DNA from: Fragilariopsis cylindrus CCMP1102
Taxonomy: Eukaryota; Bacillariophyta; Bacillariophyceae; Bacillariales; Bacillariaceae
NCBI GenBank assembly: GCA_900095095.1
Contig: FMBT01000335.1
Span: 186,001-250,000, forward strand
Direction of reading: 5' to 3'
Length of the DNA stretch: 64,000 nucleotides
The notes beneath the pieces are model-generated. The model was not told the origin of the DNA and made no database searches. It worked only from the letters and a program-made list of their open reading frames with translations. Each line of letters opens with the position of its first letter. Positions within the stretch are counted from its first letter, which is position 1. The translations under genes were made by a program, and so were the position numbers. This document shows, in pieces, positions 34,409-44,261 of this stretch.

Positions 34409-36583
34409 ATGGCTCCTAGAAGCCCCCAAATTAGTTTAGAATGGGCCAATTCATTAGTAGGACTGTCTATGAAGGTCCCTGATTACTGGTGGGATGGTTG
34501 CAAAGGCTATAGGCTAAATGATGGTGTAATTGATTCATACGATAGTGTTGAACAAAAATGGAATTTGTTACTAAACAGTAGAGATGACAATGATCGATAT
34601 CTTATGAATTATACTGCTGTTTCTACCTATGCTGATAGCGACTCCTCCACTATTGACGAGTACCAGCTTCCATTCGCTGCAATCTATGATGGTGATGATA
34701 TCATTGATGCTAATAATGGTGTTAGATATTTTCGAACACCCCCTACTGAATGGACTAAAATTGAGTTGGAAGCCGGTCTTAATGAGGGTGGAAGAACAAT
34801 AGATCCGATTGAATGGACTGGAGAGAAGGAGGAGCCGGTAAATATAACTGATGAGGAGATCGAATCATTAAAAGACAGTGATGGAGAGATCAGGTATGAA
34901 AAAGTATTTGAATGGTGTCTTCCAAGGTTTGGTGACGACAAGGATCAATCTCTATTCACTTGGCAAGCTGCAAGAATGAGGAATTACATGAGGAAGAAAG
35001 TGGTTGGAGAGGGATGGAAACCAAAATACTATCAAGGTGATGATACGATTCAACCTGATCATGTAGCAAGATTCTATGGTTCATTGCTTGCTAAGATGCT
35101 AACTGGTAGTCGATCGATTAATCAAATGTTTTGTACAAGAGAAATCTTCAATGCAGTACCACCTATTCAAGAATCAATGCCAAAGAACGCTTTAGAAGAT
35201 CTCACTAGCTGTCTGCACTACAGTGACGATTGGGATCCTATGGGAGATGCTGATTGGGATGAGGTTTATGATGATCCAAAAGTTGTTGCACCACCACACA
35301 CAGCAAGACATAGAGTGAAACATGGGATATTAGAAGATTGCTATATTCAGGTATGTAGTATATTTGTTGTTGTTGTTGTTGTTGTTGTTTCGAATCGATT
35401 ACTAACCTACCTTGCTTGTTCTTCTACTTCTTCTTACAAGCGATGGCAGTACTGTGTCACCCCATCAAGATGGATCACAACTGATGAAAGTCGAATTGCA
35501 GGCTGGTATCATAGTGCCATGACTATAGGACCAGAGCCCAAACCAATTCAAACTGGGGCTACTCTTCATACTGTCTGCATTACTCAAGGTCGTCTCAGCT
35601 CATACAAGCTGTATGCTAGAGTCTATGGTGGTAAAGATGATCAAGATATGAACGTACATAACAGGCATACTGTTAAGAAGGCTAAGATGGTATCACTGTA
35701 TGATTTTATGCTTGAAGCATTTAAACATAAGGGTCATTGTGTTGTAATGGACTCTGCATACATGAGTGATGCTATGGCTCAAATCGGTCGAAACCATTGG
35801 GGTATCAATATGGTGGTTGGTACTTGTCAATCTGATCGTACAGGGGCTGGAAAGCTTGGGAAGGCTGCTGTCAAAGCAAAGGAAGTTGTTATTGGTAGTC
35901 ATGAATCTCTTATGTACCAACACAACACAAAGGCCTTGCTTTATACAGTTTGGGGTGACAACAACTTTGTCAAGACGCTTTCTAACTTTTATTCTCCAGT
36001 TGTATTGAGAGGAGGAATGAAAAGGAAGAAAAGAAATAGAAGCACCAAGAGAAGAGATAGAGAGTTTAGTGATGTTGATTGTCCTATTCAACAAAAGGAT
36101 TACTGTGAGACATATCATTTGATTGATAAAGGCAATGGTGCTGAAGCCAAGTATGATCTCTCTACTGAATCGCATTTGCATGGTTGGTCCCCCAAGTTAG
36201 CAGCCAGATATTTCAATATGAATATTAATAATGCCTACAAGATTCATTGTTATCTGTTTAAGAAGCATCATCCGACCAAAGTTGTAATGCCCTTAAAAGA
36301 ATGCATACATAATTTGACCCATTCACTACTTCAAAGAGGTGATACTATGAGGAAGCGAGGGGGTGGAGCTCCACCCAAAGCGACCAAGGATATTACTACT
36401 TCATCATCTGTGGATGGAAGGAAGATTCGATCTGATTCAGTTATACAACCATTCACCTCCCCTACTGCAACAGTAACTGGTACACCCCAAACACCAGTGT
36501 CTGGTTTAGAGGTGCTAGGGCTCTCCAGTATCGACAAGTTGCTTTTAAACGTCGAAAGGAATGTTGATTCCAGTGGTTGTTAA
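34409..36583 (+). CDS. PiggyBac-family (DDE_Tnp_1_7) transposase
   Basis: Exon 1 34409-35350, intron 35351-35440 (GTATGT, pyrimidine tract, ACAAG; 90 bp), exon 2 35441-36583; 694 codons. Joined, the protein reads EDCYIQRWQYCVTPSRWITTDESRIAGWY. DDD candidates are D329 (TTDES), D418 (VVMDSAYMSD) and D487 (VWGDNNFVKTLSNFYSP). The C-terminal KYDLSTESHLHGWSPKLAARYF and NAYKIHCYLFKK fits the piggyBac fold. The intron is a multiple of three without a stop, so unspliced RNA also stays open. The Cys-rich tail usual in piggyBac proteins lies one frame away at 36561-36860, so the last part is frameshifted. Terminal repeats with TTAA could not be identified. Confidence 0.8.
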   Translation: MAPRSPQISLEWANSLVGLSMKVPDYWWDGCKGYRLNDGVIDSYDSVEQKWNLLLNSRDDNDRYLMNYTAVSTYADSDSSTIDEYQLPFAAIYDGDDIIDANNGVRYFRTPPTEWTKIELEAGLNEGGRTIDPIEWTGEKEEPVNITDEEIESLKDSDGEIRYEKVFEWCLPRFGDDKDQSLFTWQAARMRNYMRKKVVGEGWKPKYYQGDDTIQPDHVARFYGSLLAKMLTGSRSINQMFCTREIFNAVPPIQESMPKNALEDLTSCLHYSDDWDPMGDADWDEVYDDPKVVAPPHTARHRVKHGILEDCYIQVCSIFVVVVVVVVSNRLLTYLACSSTSSYKRWQYCVTPSRWITTDESRIAGWYHSAMTIGPEPKPIQTGATLHTVCITQGRLSSYKLYARVYGGKDDQDMNVHNRHTVKKAKMVSLYDFMLEAFKHKGHCVVMDSAYMSDAMAQIGRNHWGINMVVGTCQSDRTGAGKLGKAAVKAKEVVIGSHESLMYQHNTKALLYTVWGDNNFVKTLSNFYSPVVLRGGMKRKKRNRSTKRRDREFSDVDCPIQQKDYCETYHLIDKGNGAEAKYDLSTESHLHGWSPKLAARYFNMNINNAYKIHCYLFKKHHPTKVVMPLKECIHNLTHSLLQRGDTMRKRGGGAPPKATKDITTSSSVDGRKIRSDSVIQPFTSPTATVTGTPQTPVSGLEVLGLSSIDKLLLNVERNVDSSGC

Positions 36584-36860
36584 GGGAAATAAGGCTACAT
36601 CTTATTGCAAGTACAACAAATGCCCTGGTAAGAATACTGGAGCAAAGAGAAAAAGAGCCTACATGTCAAAGTATGCATGTGAAGAGTGTGGTTTGGAGAA
36701 GGGAATCGATTTATGGCTGTGTAATTCAACCAAGGATGTGGATGGAACTTTGGTAGTAGTTGATTGTCACACAGCATATCATGTGCAAAAGAAATTATAT
36801 ACAGCACCATCACCAGTGAGTACTGCTGAAAGTAGTGTTGTTTCTGAGCTAACAGAGTAG
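36561..36860 (+). pseudogene. Frameshifted Cys-rich tail of the piggyBac-like transposase
   Basis: Encodes VVVKGNKATSYCKYNKCPG, then RKRAYMSKYACEECGLEKGI, then DLWLCN and a CHTAYH block: a zinc-binding pattern at the C-terminus of piggyBac transposases, where it binds element ends. It overlaps the upstream ORF in another frame, so a single-base change near 36555 would separate it. Programmed frameshifting or an unrecognised intron cannot be excluded. Confidence 0.65.
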
Positions 36861-37242
36861 TAGATACTTAACCAGGTGATTCATTACCTCTATTTAATGG
36901 AGATCATGTACCTTATCTTCTTTTTTACTGTAGTTGAGTGGAAGACCACATATTATTAGCATGTGTGTGGTTACTCGGATTTCCCATTATCAATCTTGAT
37001 TTAGAACGAAAATCACTGTATTTAGTGCGTGTTAATTTAGCGCGCTTTATGGTTTATATACTCAAATCCGTTGCTTCACTTCAAGGTAGTAAAATCTTCC
37101 ACAGATCGTAACGGATGTGGCTATATTGATATTATTAATAACTGGGGTCGTTAGTTCGAGTCCACCTAGGTCAAACTAATAGGCTGAATGATCTTGTCTT
37201 TACCTAGCATTCAACCGGTGAAGATTGGCTATATTTTTTAAG
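36861..37242. other. Spacer between transposase tail and Gag-like relic
   Basis: AT-rich and without a gene. A GTTCGAGTCC motif near 37156 resembles a pol III B box, but no tRNA fold is possible around it. Confidence 0.5.
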
Positions 37243-37608
37243 TTAAATTATTTTTTTTGGAAAAATAACACGTGTTTTTACTAGCAATTTTTTTTTATAA
37301 AAAGACGAAAAAATCCTTATAGCTTGAATGCTCTTAAATCCATTGATTGTCATCTTATGGAATGAAGGCTTGTGATATTGATGAAAAACATCATTGATAG
37401 TGTTACCTCTAATCATATTCTCAAGTTGTTTACGAGAATTGATACAACAGTCGATCATCTTTCGAGTAACCTTGTTGACCCAACGTGTGGGCTTGTGCCT
37501 TTGTTGGTATGATGCAACTGCAACGATAGTATGATGCAGTAGAACATGTGCTGCAGGATAGTTGATTGGTTCATAATCTCTGCCGATTTCACTACACATA
37601 ACATCATA
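37243..37608 (-). CDS. In-frame extension of the Gag-like ORF behind a TGA
   Basis: After the TGA at 37611-37609 the same frame continues YDVMCSEIGRDY... for about 121 codons to 37243, ending in a basic, Phe-rich tail. It contains HKPTRWVNKVTRKMIDCC; no family is recognised. Either a nonsense mutation split a longer ORF, or the TGA is read through. Confidence 0.4.
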   Translation of the reverse strand, partial: YDVMCSEIGRDYEPINYPAAHVLLHHTIVAVASYQQRHKPTRWVNKVTRKMIDCCINSRKQLENMIRGNTINDVFHQYHKPSFHKMTINGFKSIQAIRIFSSFYKKKLLVKTRVIFPKKII

Positions 37609-39600
37609 TCAGAGACTGCTGTATCCAAGATGTGCTTTGTGTCTGTATGTCTCCTCTTTGAGGAGATGCACGGTGTTGGTATGGAGTGGTACCTGACATA
37701 CTGTAATCATCCTATGTCTTAAGTCTGTTGAGGCGTCAGTAATACTACAGTCTTCAAAGATATCTGTTAGATCAAGGAGGTCGTGGATTCCTGCAATCTG
37801 CAGCTTCAAACAAAGTACATCTGAGTATTCGATAATAGCTTCTAGCGTTGGACTTCCATATTCAAGGCTGATGAGATCTGCTTGATTCGTATCATGGTGC
37901 TTGATACGGACGTCTTTGCCTTTATTCTTAACTCGTTGAGCTGTAAGATATACTACAGTTTCAAAATCATGCTTGTGGTTGACCACATAGCGCGGCCTTC
38001 CATTTCTAGGACAATTTCTTGACTCGTTAAGTTCACAAGACCATTCATCAGAATCCCAATCACTTGAATCACCTTCACGATCACCATGATCACCATTTGC
38101 ATTGGCTGCTTGATCAACTACATGTGCTAAACACGCTGCGTTTGACTGAATAGGTTCGATAGGATCACCCATATGCGTATAGCATACAAGGTCTGGTTCA
38201 TTGTCTTCATGGACGTCATCCGCGTCTTGTAGACCTGCAAAGCTAGCTCCAAAGAAATCATCTTCTGCATATTCAGCAGTAGCTTCAGCAATAACTGTTG
38301 TCATCACTGATGCATCAAACTTGACTAGGTGCTCATCGTTTGGTTCAATAGTATCAATGTTATCATTGTTACCATCATTGTTGTGCTCGAGTTCATCTTG
38401 CATTCCAATATCATCCATATCATTGGCATCGATTTTCTCTGTCTCATAATATGAAACAACATCATCATCGGTTGTGGTGGATGTACTATCTTTTTGCGTA
38501 CTGGCAAAAGTAGATAGCAACGAAACAGCATCACTCCTAGTATTAGGAAAGCAAGTGTTGTTGTTTACAGAGAATATCTTGATAAGATATTCTTTTAACT
38601 GCTCATTCAGAGAGTTCTTGATGATTAGCCTTGCGACTATTCTTTCTTTTACTATCTCATCAATTGGTAGTTGAGCTTCTGGAGTTAATAACATGTATTC
38701 TGCAAAAGTCATTGGAGTGGCAACATTTTGTAGAACCATGTCACATGTTGATTGACCAAATGTAAACTTGCCACATGTAAATATAGCAGATTCATATCGA
38801 CTCAACACATTCTCTCCAAATGTGGTATTGTTGGTTTTCTTATTTTGCCTGAAACTAAGTGCTTGATGTAGAGTAATAAGGTTCTGGTACTCTTCATCAA
38901 CTTCAACACTTCCTTTGTTCTGGGTGCATACAGATTGTAATATTAATAAGAAACCAACCAGGTTCTTCTTGGTTTCAACAAGAGCCATTCTGGGATCTCT
39001 ACGGCAGTATGTAATAATTTCATTCTCCACATTTCCAATAGCAGTTCGATAGAAGCCTTCTTCATATCGTTGATATTGGTTCCAATTTGATGATTGGAAT
39101 TTTAAATCCATGTAGTACTCGGATTCCATTTGTTCTTTTAGAACTGGATCATGACATACAAGTACGTTCGCACCCGTAGCCACTCCATTTTTTATAACAG
39201 CAGTAAGGGTGGAATGGGCAGTTGGGCTTGGATTGTCCTTGATAAAATCAGATCGGACTTTAGCCTTGAGAACAAGGATGACTGTATCCAATCTGAACGC
39301 CTTGTGGTCCGCATCTGATCCAGCCATGACGTTCGTGTATACACGATACTGTTCAGATAGATTGCCATTGCCTTGAGCAATGACAACGTCCTCCATTAGA
39401 TTGGATCCTGCTGCACTGCCCTTGAAAGTAGATCTAGCAGCCTGGGGCTGTGCCTTCTTTTTGGGAGCGTTCTGCACATTCTTTTGATTCTTATGTTGTG
39501 GTTGTTTCTTTCGTGCGCCTGTTTGGTTAGAGGCAGTGGTCTCGTTCTTAGCAGCTGCATTACCCTCACCATTTGATGAGTCGGTGTTATTGTTCGTCAT
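37609..39600 (-). CDS. Gag-like ORF of a retroelement, intact 663 codons
   Basis: The N-terminus is Asn/Thr and Lys/Gln-rich (basic: ARKKQPQHKNQKN), followed by a helical region and the stretch LKEYLIKIFSVNNNTCFPNTRSDAVSLLSTF, which resembles the distal Gag region of diatom copia elements (NNTYPTTRxxA). The C-terminal third is acidic (Asp/Glu/Asn-rich). No zinc knuckle, protease or polymerase follows. The frame is open throughout, unlike the copia relic at 29.7-33 kb, so it is recent or under constraint. Assignment rests on general resemblance. Confidence 0.55.
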   Translation of the reverse strand: MTNNNTDSSNGEGNAAAKNETTASNQTGARKKQPQHKNQKNVQNAPKKKAQPQAARSTFKGSAAGSNLMEDVVIAQGNGNLSEQYRVYTNVMAGSDADHKAFRLDTVILVLKAKVRSDFIKDNPSPTAHSTLTAVIKNGVATGANVLVCHDPVLKEQMESEYYMDLKFQSSNWNQYQRYEEGFYRTAIGNVENEIITYCRRDPRMALVETKKNLVGFLLILQSVCTQNKGSVEVDEEYQNLITLHQALSFRQNKKTNNTTFGENVLSRYESAIFTCGKFTFGQSTCDMVLQNVATPMTFAEYMLLTPEAQLPIDEIVKERIVARLIIKNSLNEQLKEYLIKIFSVNNNTCFPNTRSDAVSLLSTFASTQKDSTSTTTDDDVVSYYETEKIDANDMDDIGMQDELEHNNDGNNDNIDTIEPNDEHLVKFDASVMTTVIAEATAEYAEDDFFGASFAGLQDADDVHEDNEPDLVCYTHMGDPIEPIQSNAACLAHVVDQAANANGDHGDREGDSSDWDSDEWSCELNESRNCPRNGRPRYVVNHKHDFETVVYLTAQRVKNKGKDVRIKHHDTNQADLISLEYGSPTLEAIIEYSDVLCLKLQIAGIHDLLDLTDIFEDCSITDASTDLRHRMITVCQVPLHTNTVHLLKEETYRHKAHLGYSSL

Positions 39601-41365
39601 TGTATAAGATAGTAGTACTTGCTTATACGATGGATGATATTGATTTGATTGATCAAATCAGTATCTTTGATTATTTATTATAGAATGTTGAAATACAATA
39701 ATCACACCTCTGCTATCTGAGGTCACTGCGATGTGCTATGACTATGTAATGCTTAAAGTACCTATGTGTTATGTAGATCTGTGTTTATTAACTTGTCTAT
39801 TATTATTTCCTATTGCATAAATTCTATAATAAATAATGACTATTGACATGACAATCGAGGTGCGACGATGGAGGTGCTTACATTAACATAATGTAAAGAC
39901 GACACATCGTTTCTCATCAATTATCAGCCACACGCTAATATACCTGTTATCTTCTTACTATTGTGGGGAAGCGACATGCGCAGATGACACGATGTTCGTG
40001 ACATAGCGAATATCATAAAAACCCCACACAGGACCCATATTTAATTGAATCCTCAACAGGTGGTGAATCGAATCAAAAGTGAGTGCGTTGGTAATGAGTT
40101 GACTGTCGGTGTTAGTTTCCTGGGCACGTTGTGCCTTCCGGATCAATGCAGATTGTAGCCCACCTTTACTGAATGTCATCCTGTTGCTGTTTAATCTGAG
40201 CTGCGAGGTGCTCAGTGTTTTGAGTTGCTTGAAGTTTAGATTGTGGGAGTATTGTGCAACAGGGCAAGTCGTCCCGGGAAGTTGCAAATTGCTGTAATTT
40301 GTGTTTTTCGGGTGTATTTCACATCTGGAAGTGACTGGTTTCATTGACGTGGTGATTCCGAGTAGCATGCTGTTGGCATGGTGTCGCCTTTATTGTTCGG
40401 AATCTATGTTGACCAATGGTGGAAGTAGGCCTTAACGATGGTATTTAGTTAGGGTGACTTCCATTACGTTGGTAAATAATTAGGGTGAAATATTGTTGAA
40501 TGTTTTTTTTTGTCCCAACAAGGGATAATGCGATCGTGAAGTTTGAATAAACTACTTATAGCCTATGTATTGCATTCTGGGCTTATGTGTGCCCAAATGT
40601 AAAAATTTCAATTCCGGAGTTAAAAATTGAAAATCGGAGTAACAGTACGAGAAGTGCGCGTAACAGTTGCTAACTAGATTTCGTTGAACAGTTGAGTCCT
40701 GACAAAAATTGCATATATTATTTGCCTCTAGCGTTATATTATATAGTTTGGCTTATCTATTATATAAATGTTTTTGTTTTTATTGGTTGCTCGGCGTGAT
40801 GCCGAGTGTTGTGCTCCTGACTTGACCTTTGTACGTTGGTGTCCGGTCTCCATATTTGGTTATGAACGTGTGGTTTCAACTGCGGTCTGTCTGTGCGGGT
40901 GTGTTTGTCCGTTGTGCGCTCTTATGTACGTGACAAATTGATTCAGGAATGGTACAAGTCTGGTCTTGACTGTGAAACTTCGTTGCCTCTTTGAGAGGTG
41001 TTTCGTCATGGCCGTGTGTCTTGGCTAGTTGACGCCATTCTGATTACTCTGGGGTTGGTTATTGAATTTGTTTTGGTTGTTTCTATGTGGTTGTCTCTGT
41101 TGTTGTCTCCATTGAGCGGACAGGTAGTCCAAGAAGAAGCGCTTTCAGCGGTCACATCAGCTCCGGAGCTGCGGAACAACAAAACTTGATGTTTCCAAAA
41201 GAATGAGTCCAGAATAGATTTCTCTTCTGGAATATAATTTTACTACTAGTGCGCGCATTGTATAAAAAATCGACTGATTCCTTTTTTACAGCTTCAACAC
41301 TTCTTGAGCTTTAACACTTCTTGATTCTTGACTTGAACACTTCTTGAGGGCGCACGAAAAGAAAT
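39601..41365. other. Spacer with inverted repeats, a short ORF and a dispersed repeat
   Basis: The palindrome GATTTGATTGATCAAATC lies near 39648. Matching arms GATTATTTATTATAGAAT (about 39668) and ATTCTATAATAAATAAT (about 39822) form an inverted repeat upstream of the Gag-like ORF. A 136-codon minus-strand ORF (40368-39958) has no recognised family. The copy of the repeat also seen at 25.2 kb is at 41150-41290. Confidence 0.5.
41150..41290. repeat. Dispersed repeat, copy 2
   Basis: Partner of 25195-25330 in the same orientation. Confidence 0.6.
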
Positions 41366-41999
41366 CTAGGCAAATCGGTTGGTGATGTCGGAGGAAAGGT
41401 AGTTGGAGAATCGGTTGGAGACGTAGTAGGTAGTAGGCGAATGAGTACTTTTGCATTTTTTCTTACATGTTGCTGGACAAGAATATTTAAATTTCTTTCC
41501 TCCAGTACCAGAGTTTCTTTTTACATCTTCTATTGACACGTTTTTTGGCAACCCATCCATCACATGTCATTTTGGAATTGCCTTTAAATTGGAATGAATC
41601 TGAATCTTCACATGGACCCCGTTCTGCTGTTGATGTCGTGAATGTATCCTTGCATTTGTCCTTACATGTTACTGGACAAAAGAATCTGAGTTTTTAACCG
41701 GTCCCAGGCTGATGCTTACTGCATCGCTTGACAGGTTTTTCTGCAACGAAATTATCACAAGTTTTAGTATCATCATCTTTAAAACAAAAGATAAGAGAAT
41801 TTTCACATTCACCACGTTCTTGAAAGGTCGGTGCGGTACTAGGCATCGCTTCTTGAAGCGCACGAAGAAGATTATTATTGCTGGCGCTCTGCCATAACGT
41901 TGATGTTGGTTTCGTTTCGCTTCGTTTCGCTTCGCTTTGAAGTGTTATTAGCATCAACATCAACAACGACAAGGCAAAGGTGAAGGATATGTTTTTCAT
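41366..41999 (-). pseudogene. Decayed secreted six-cysteine-module gene
   Basis: It starts with a good signal peptide (MKNISFTFALSLLMLMLI, then QSEA), followed by two modules of the type seen at 14662: CENSLIFCFKDDDTKTCDNF, then KPVKRC and LRFFCPVTCKDKC; and CEDSDSFQFKGNSKMTCDGW. It ends in SPTDSPTTFPPTSPTD repeats. The frame is broken by a TAA near 41695, where the module expects Lys, and by at least one shift around 41520-41580. A third locus of this family in the window. Confidence 0.7.
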
Positions 42000-42149
42000 A
42001 CTGATGCTAGTTTCTTGGTCGTAGGTAAGTTGAAATGGGACGGCGGTCTAGCAGAACAGATATATTGATCTTGTTCATTTTAAAAAAGACAAATCTTCAC
42101 ATCATCATCTAATCTGAAGACCTTGGGCTCGATCGGTCCTAGGACAAAT

Positions 42150-42931
42150 CCACCACAATACTGAATGGTCCTAGGACAAATCCACCACTATTTTCGACAA
42201 ATCCACCATTTCGCGCAAACCATTGGTGCGGGATTACTTGTTAAGAATTTACGTAATCTTGGACTTGAATCACATTGTCTAGAAGGATCACCAGAAGCAA
42301 GTGCACATTGGCCAACTACTCAGGACAACTACTCACAAACATATTATCATGTCGTTAATCTACTAACTGATCAGGCACGAGAGGTAATGCCAGTGACAGA
42401 TTATGTAGTTAGTTTTGAGGTAGCGGAACATATCCAACCATATTATACAGATAAGTTTATTGCATTACTTAGCATGCATAAACCAAAACGGATAATATTT
42501 GGTGCGGCGACTGTCGATCAGGATAGAGGATTAAATCCAACACATGTCAATGAAAGAGAATTTGATTATTGGATAAAGAAATTTAGTCATGCAGGATATG
42601 TAATTGATTTAGCAAAAACTGCAAAATTGAAACATGATATTATTACGGATCAAAATTTTATGATAGAATTTGGTAAATTATGGTTTTATCCCAAGAATAT
42701 ACTTGTTTTTGAAAGTCTTTCGTATACTACGAAAGAGGAACTGAATACAGCAAGAGAACAATTACCAGTACACGTGAATATGTTAGATCCTGTCTATACA
42801 CAATTGGGTTATAGTGATCGTTTAAATAGTGAAGAAAAGAGGCACCGGAATTCGGAAAAATGTGGGAACGTGATTGGACAGAATTTGGTAATTTGTTTCA
42901 TGCAAAGTCTGAGAGTGGTATGTATGAAGTG
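42150..42931 (+). pseudogene. 5'-truncated class I methyltransferase relic
   Basis: The frame encodes GAGLLVKNLRNLGLESHCLEG, DYVVSFEVAEHI and PKRIIFGAA, the SAM-binding half of a class I methyltransferase, but the first residues of motif I are missing and the leader is replaced by three ACAAATCCACCA repeats. Near 42840 the coherent frame changes (APEFGKMWERDWTEFGNLFH continues it), and the remaining coding sequence is cut by the terminal repeat of the 7.4-kb element. Substrate unknown. It could still be expressed as a fragment. Confidence 0.6.
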
Positions 42932-43004
42932 TAGGAGGTCGGTTCATCCCAAAAGAGCTTTTGGGGGAATCCAAAGGATCTTTGGGGGCACCCTAAAACC
43001 CCCA
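42932..43004 (+). repeat. Left terminal inverted repeat of the 7.4-kb element
   Basis: Pairs with 50287-50361. It contains an internal near-palindrome CCCAAAAGAGCTTTTGGG and two G-runs. Confidence 0.9.
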
Positions 43005-43049
43005 TTTCCGTTTCTTGAACTTTCAGTGTGATCACACCTATGTGGATAC

Positions 43050-43450
43050 TTTCATATGGTATGATCATACCTCGGGTATACTATCATATGGTATAATCAT
43101 ACCTCAGACAAACTATCATACGGTATGATCATACGTTGGGTCTGTACGCGTTGATTTCAAATATTTTCCACTGAACGCGTTGATTTCAAATATTTTCCAC
43201 GTACTTTTTCGAGCGATACGTTACGCGTAACGTATCGAACGTATCTGTACGCGTTGATTTCAAATATTTTCCACTGTACGCGTTGATTTCAAATATTTTC
43301 CACTGTAGTACGCGTTGATTTCAAATATTTTCTGGAATCGAGTAGGGACGCGTAACGTATTGCTCAAAAAACACGCGTTAAAATACTGGATTCCAGATGT
43401 GGCATTTTTGCCAACTTTGAAACCACGCGTTAAAATACTGGATAAAACTG
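43050..43450. repeat. Subterminal repeat array, candidate transposase-binding sites
   Basis: Three families are interleaved: three copies of a palindrome-like TCATATGGTATGATCATACC (about 43052-43135); five copies of ACGCGTTGATTTCAAATATT starting at 43146, 43175, 43249, 43278 and 43310; and two copies of ACGCGTTAAAATACTGGA (about 43374 and 43425). A 22-bp perfect palindrome centred on ACGCGT lies at 43215-43236. No equivalent array is seen at the right end. Confidence 0.8.
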
Positions 43451-44261
43451 GAGTTGACGTGATTGCGGATGTAAAATAACACTAGCAAATAAGAAGGAGA
43501 CACATCAACAAGTCAAACAACATCAAAAATGAATGAAGTAGTAAGGTAGGTACCTTGAGATGACGAATTCTCCTACTATTTGGGTGCTTAGAGAATACTA
43601 CAATGAATCAAATTTAGAACAACAGTGCATATAATGGTGATAGGTCTAGTTTAACAGCTATAATTAAATTCCGTTCCTTGCAAAATGTGTCGAATTTTTC
43701 CATTTTTTAAATTATTTTTCTCTCCGTATCTCAACAGCAACAACAACAACAACAACAACCACTAGTATTAATAGTGTAACAATCTTGGCAATGGTACTGT
43801 GGTGTTAAAATATTAGTTGAAGAAGCTAGCTTGCTGTGAAAAATGCCGATCTTCATCGTATGAGTCGTCATCGGAATCAAACTGGAGCTTTGAGGAAGGT
43901 AAATCAGTAACAGTGTCATCGTCAGTGTCATCATCTTCATTACTTTCATCACCATCATTGCTACCATTGCCATCGCTACTAGCAAAGGCCACTTTAGCTG
44001 CCCTAATGGGGGCTAGAAGAAATCTAAAATATCTTATAATCAAGTTAAAAATAGTTATTTGTTAATCCGAAGTATGTACTATAAAACTGCTTCAAATTTA
44101 ATAGTATTCACAACTGCTCCTTAGATGATCATTTTCAGAAAAAAATGATTTAATATCATCTATAAAAAATAAGCAACTGTGGTATGTGTAGCAGTAGTTC
44201 TATAACATGTAACAGCATCAGCGACAACAGTAGCATGAAGCTAAAACAAAATTCACTGATA
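43451..44261. other. Region between subterminal array and transposase 3' end
   Basis: A minus-strand ORF (44043-43813) encodes an acidic Ser/Asp stretch after a TTCTTCTAG acceptor-like site and could be an extra terminal exon. However, the good donor CAG/GTGAGA at 44289/44288 is in the wrong phase for it, so it is not joined here. Confidence 0.45.

Noticed and set aside
37100-37190. tRNA-like B box (GTTCGAGTCC) and possible A box
   Set aside because: T-stem and acceptor stem do not pair; no cloverleaf can be drawn. At most a tRNA-derived remnant.
43813-44043. Acidic Ser/Asp ORF as a fourth exon of the pogo-like transposase
   Set aside because: The acceptor is good but the phase does not match the strong donor at 44288; the only matching donor is weak.
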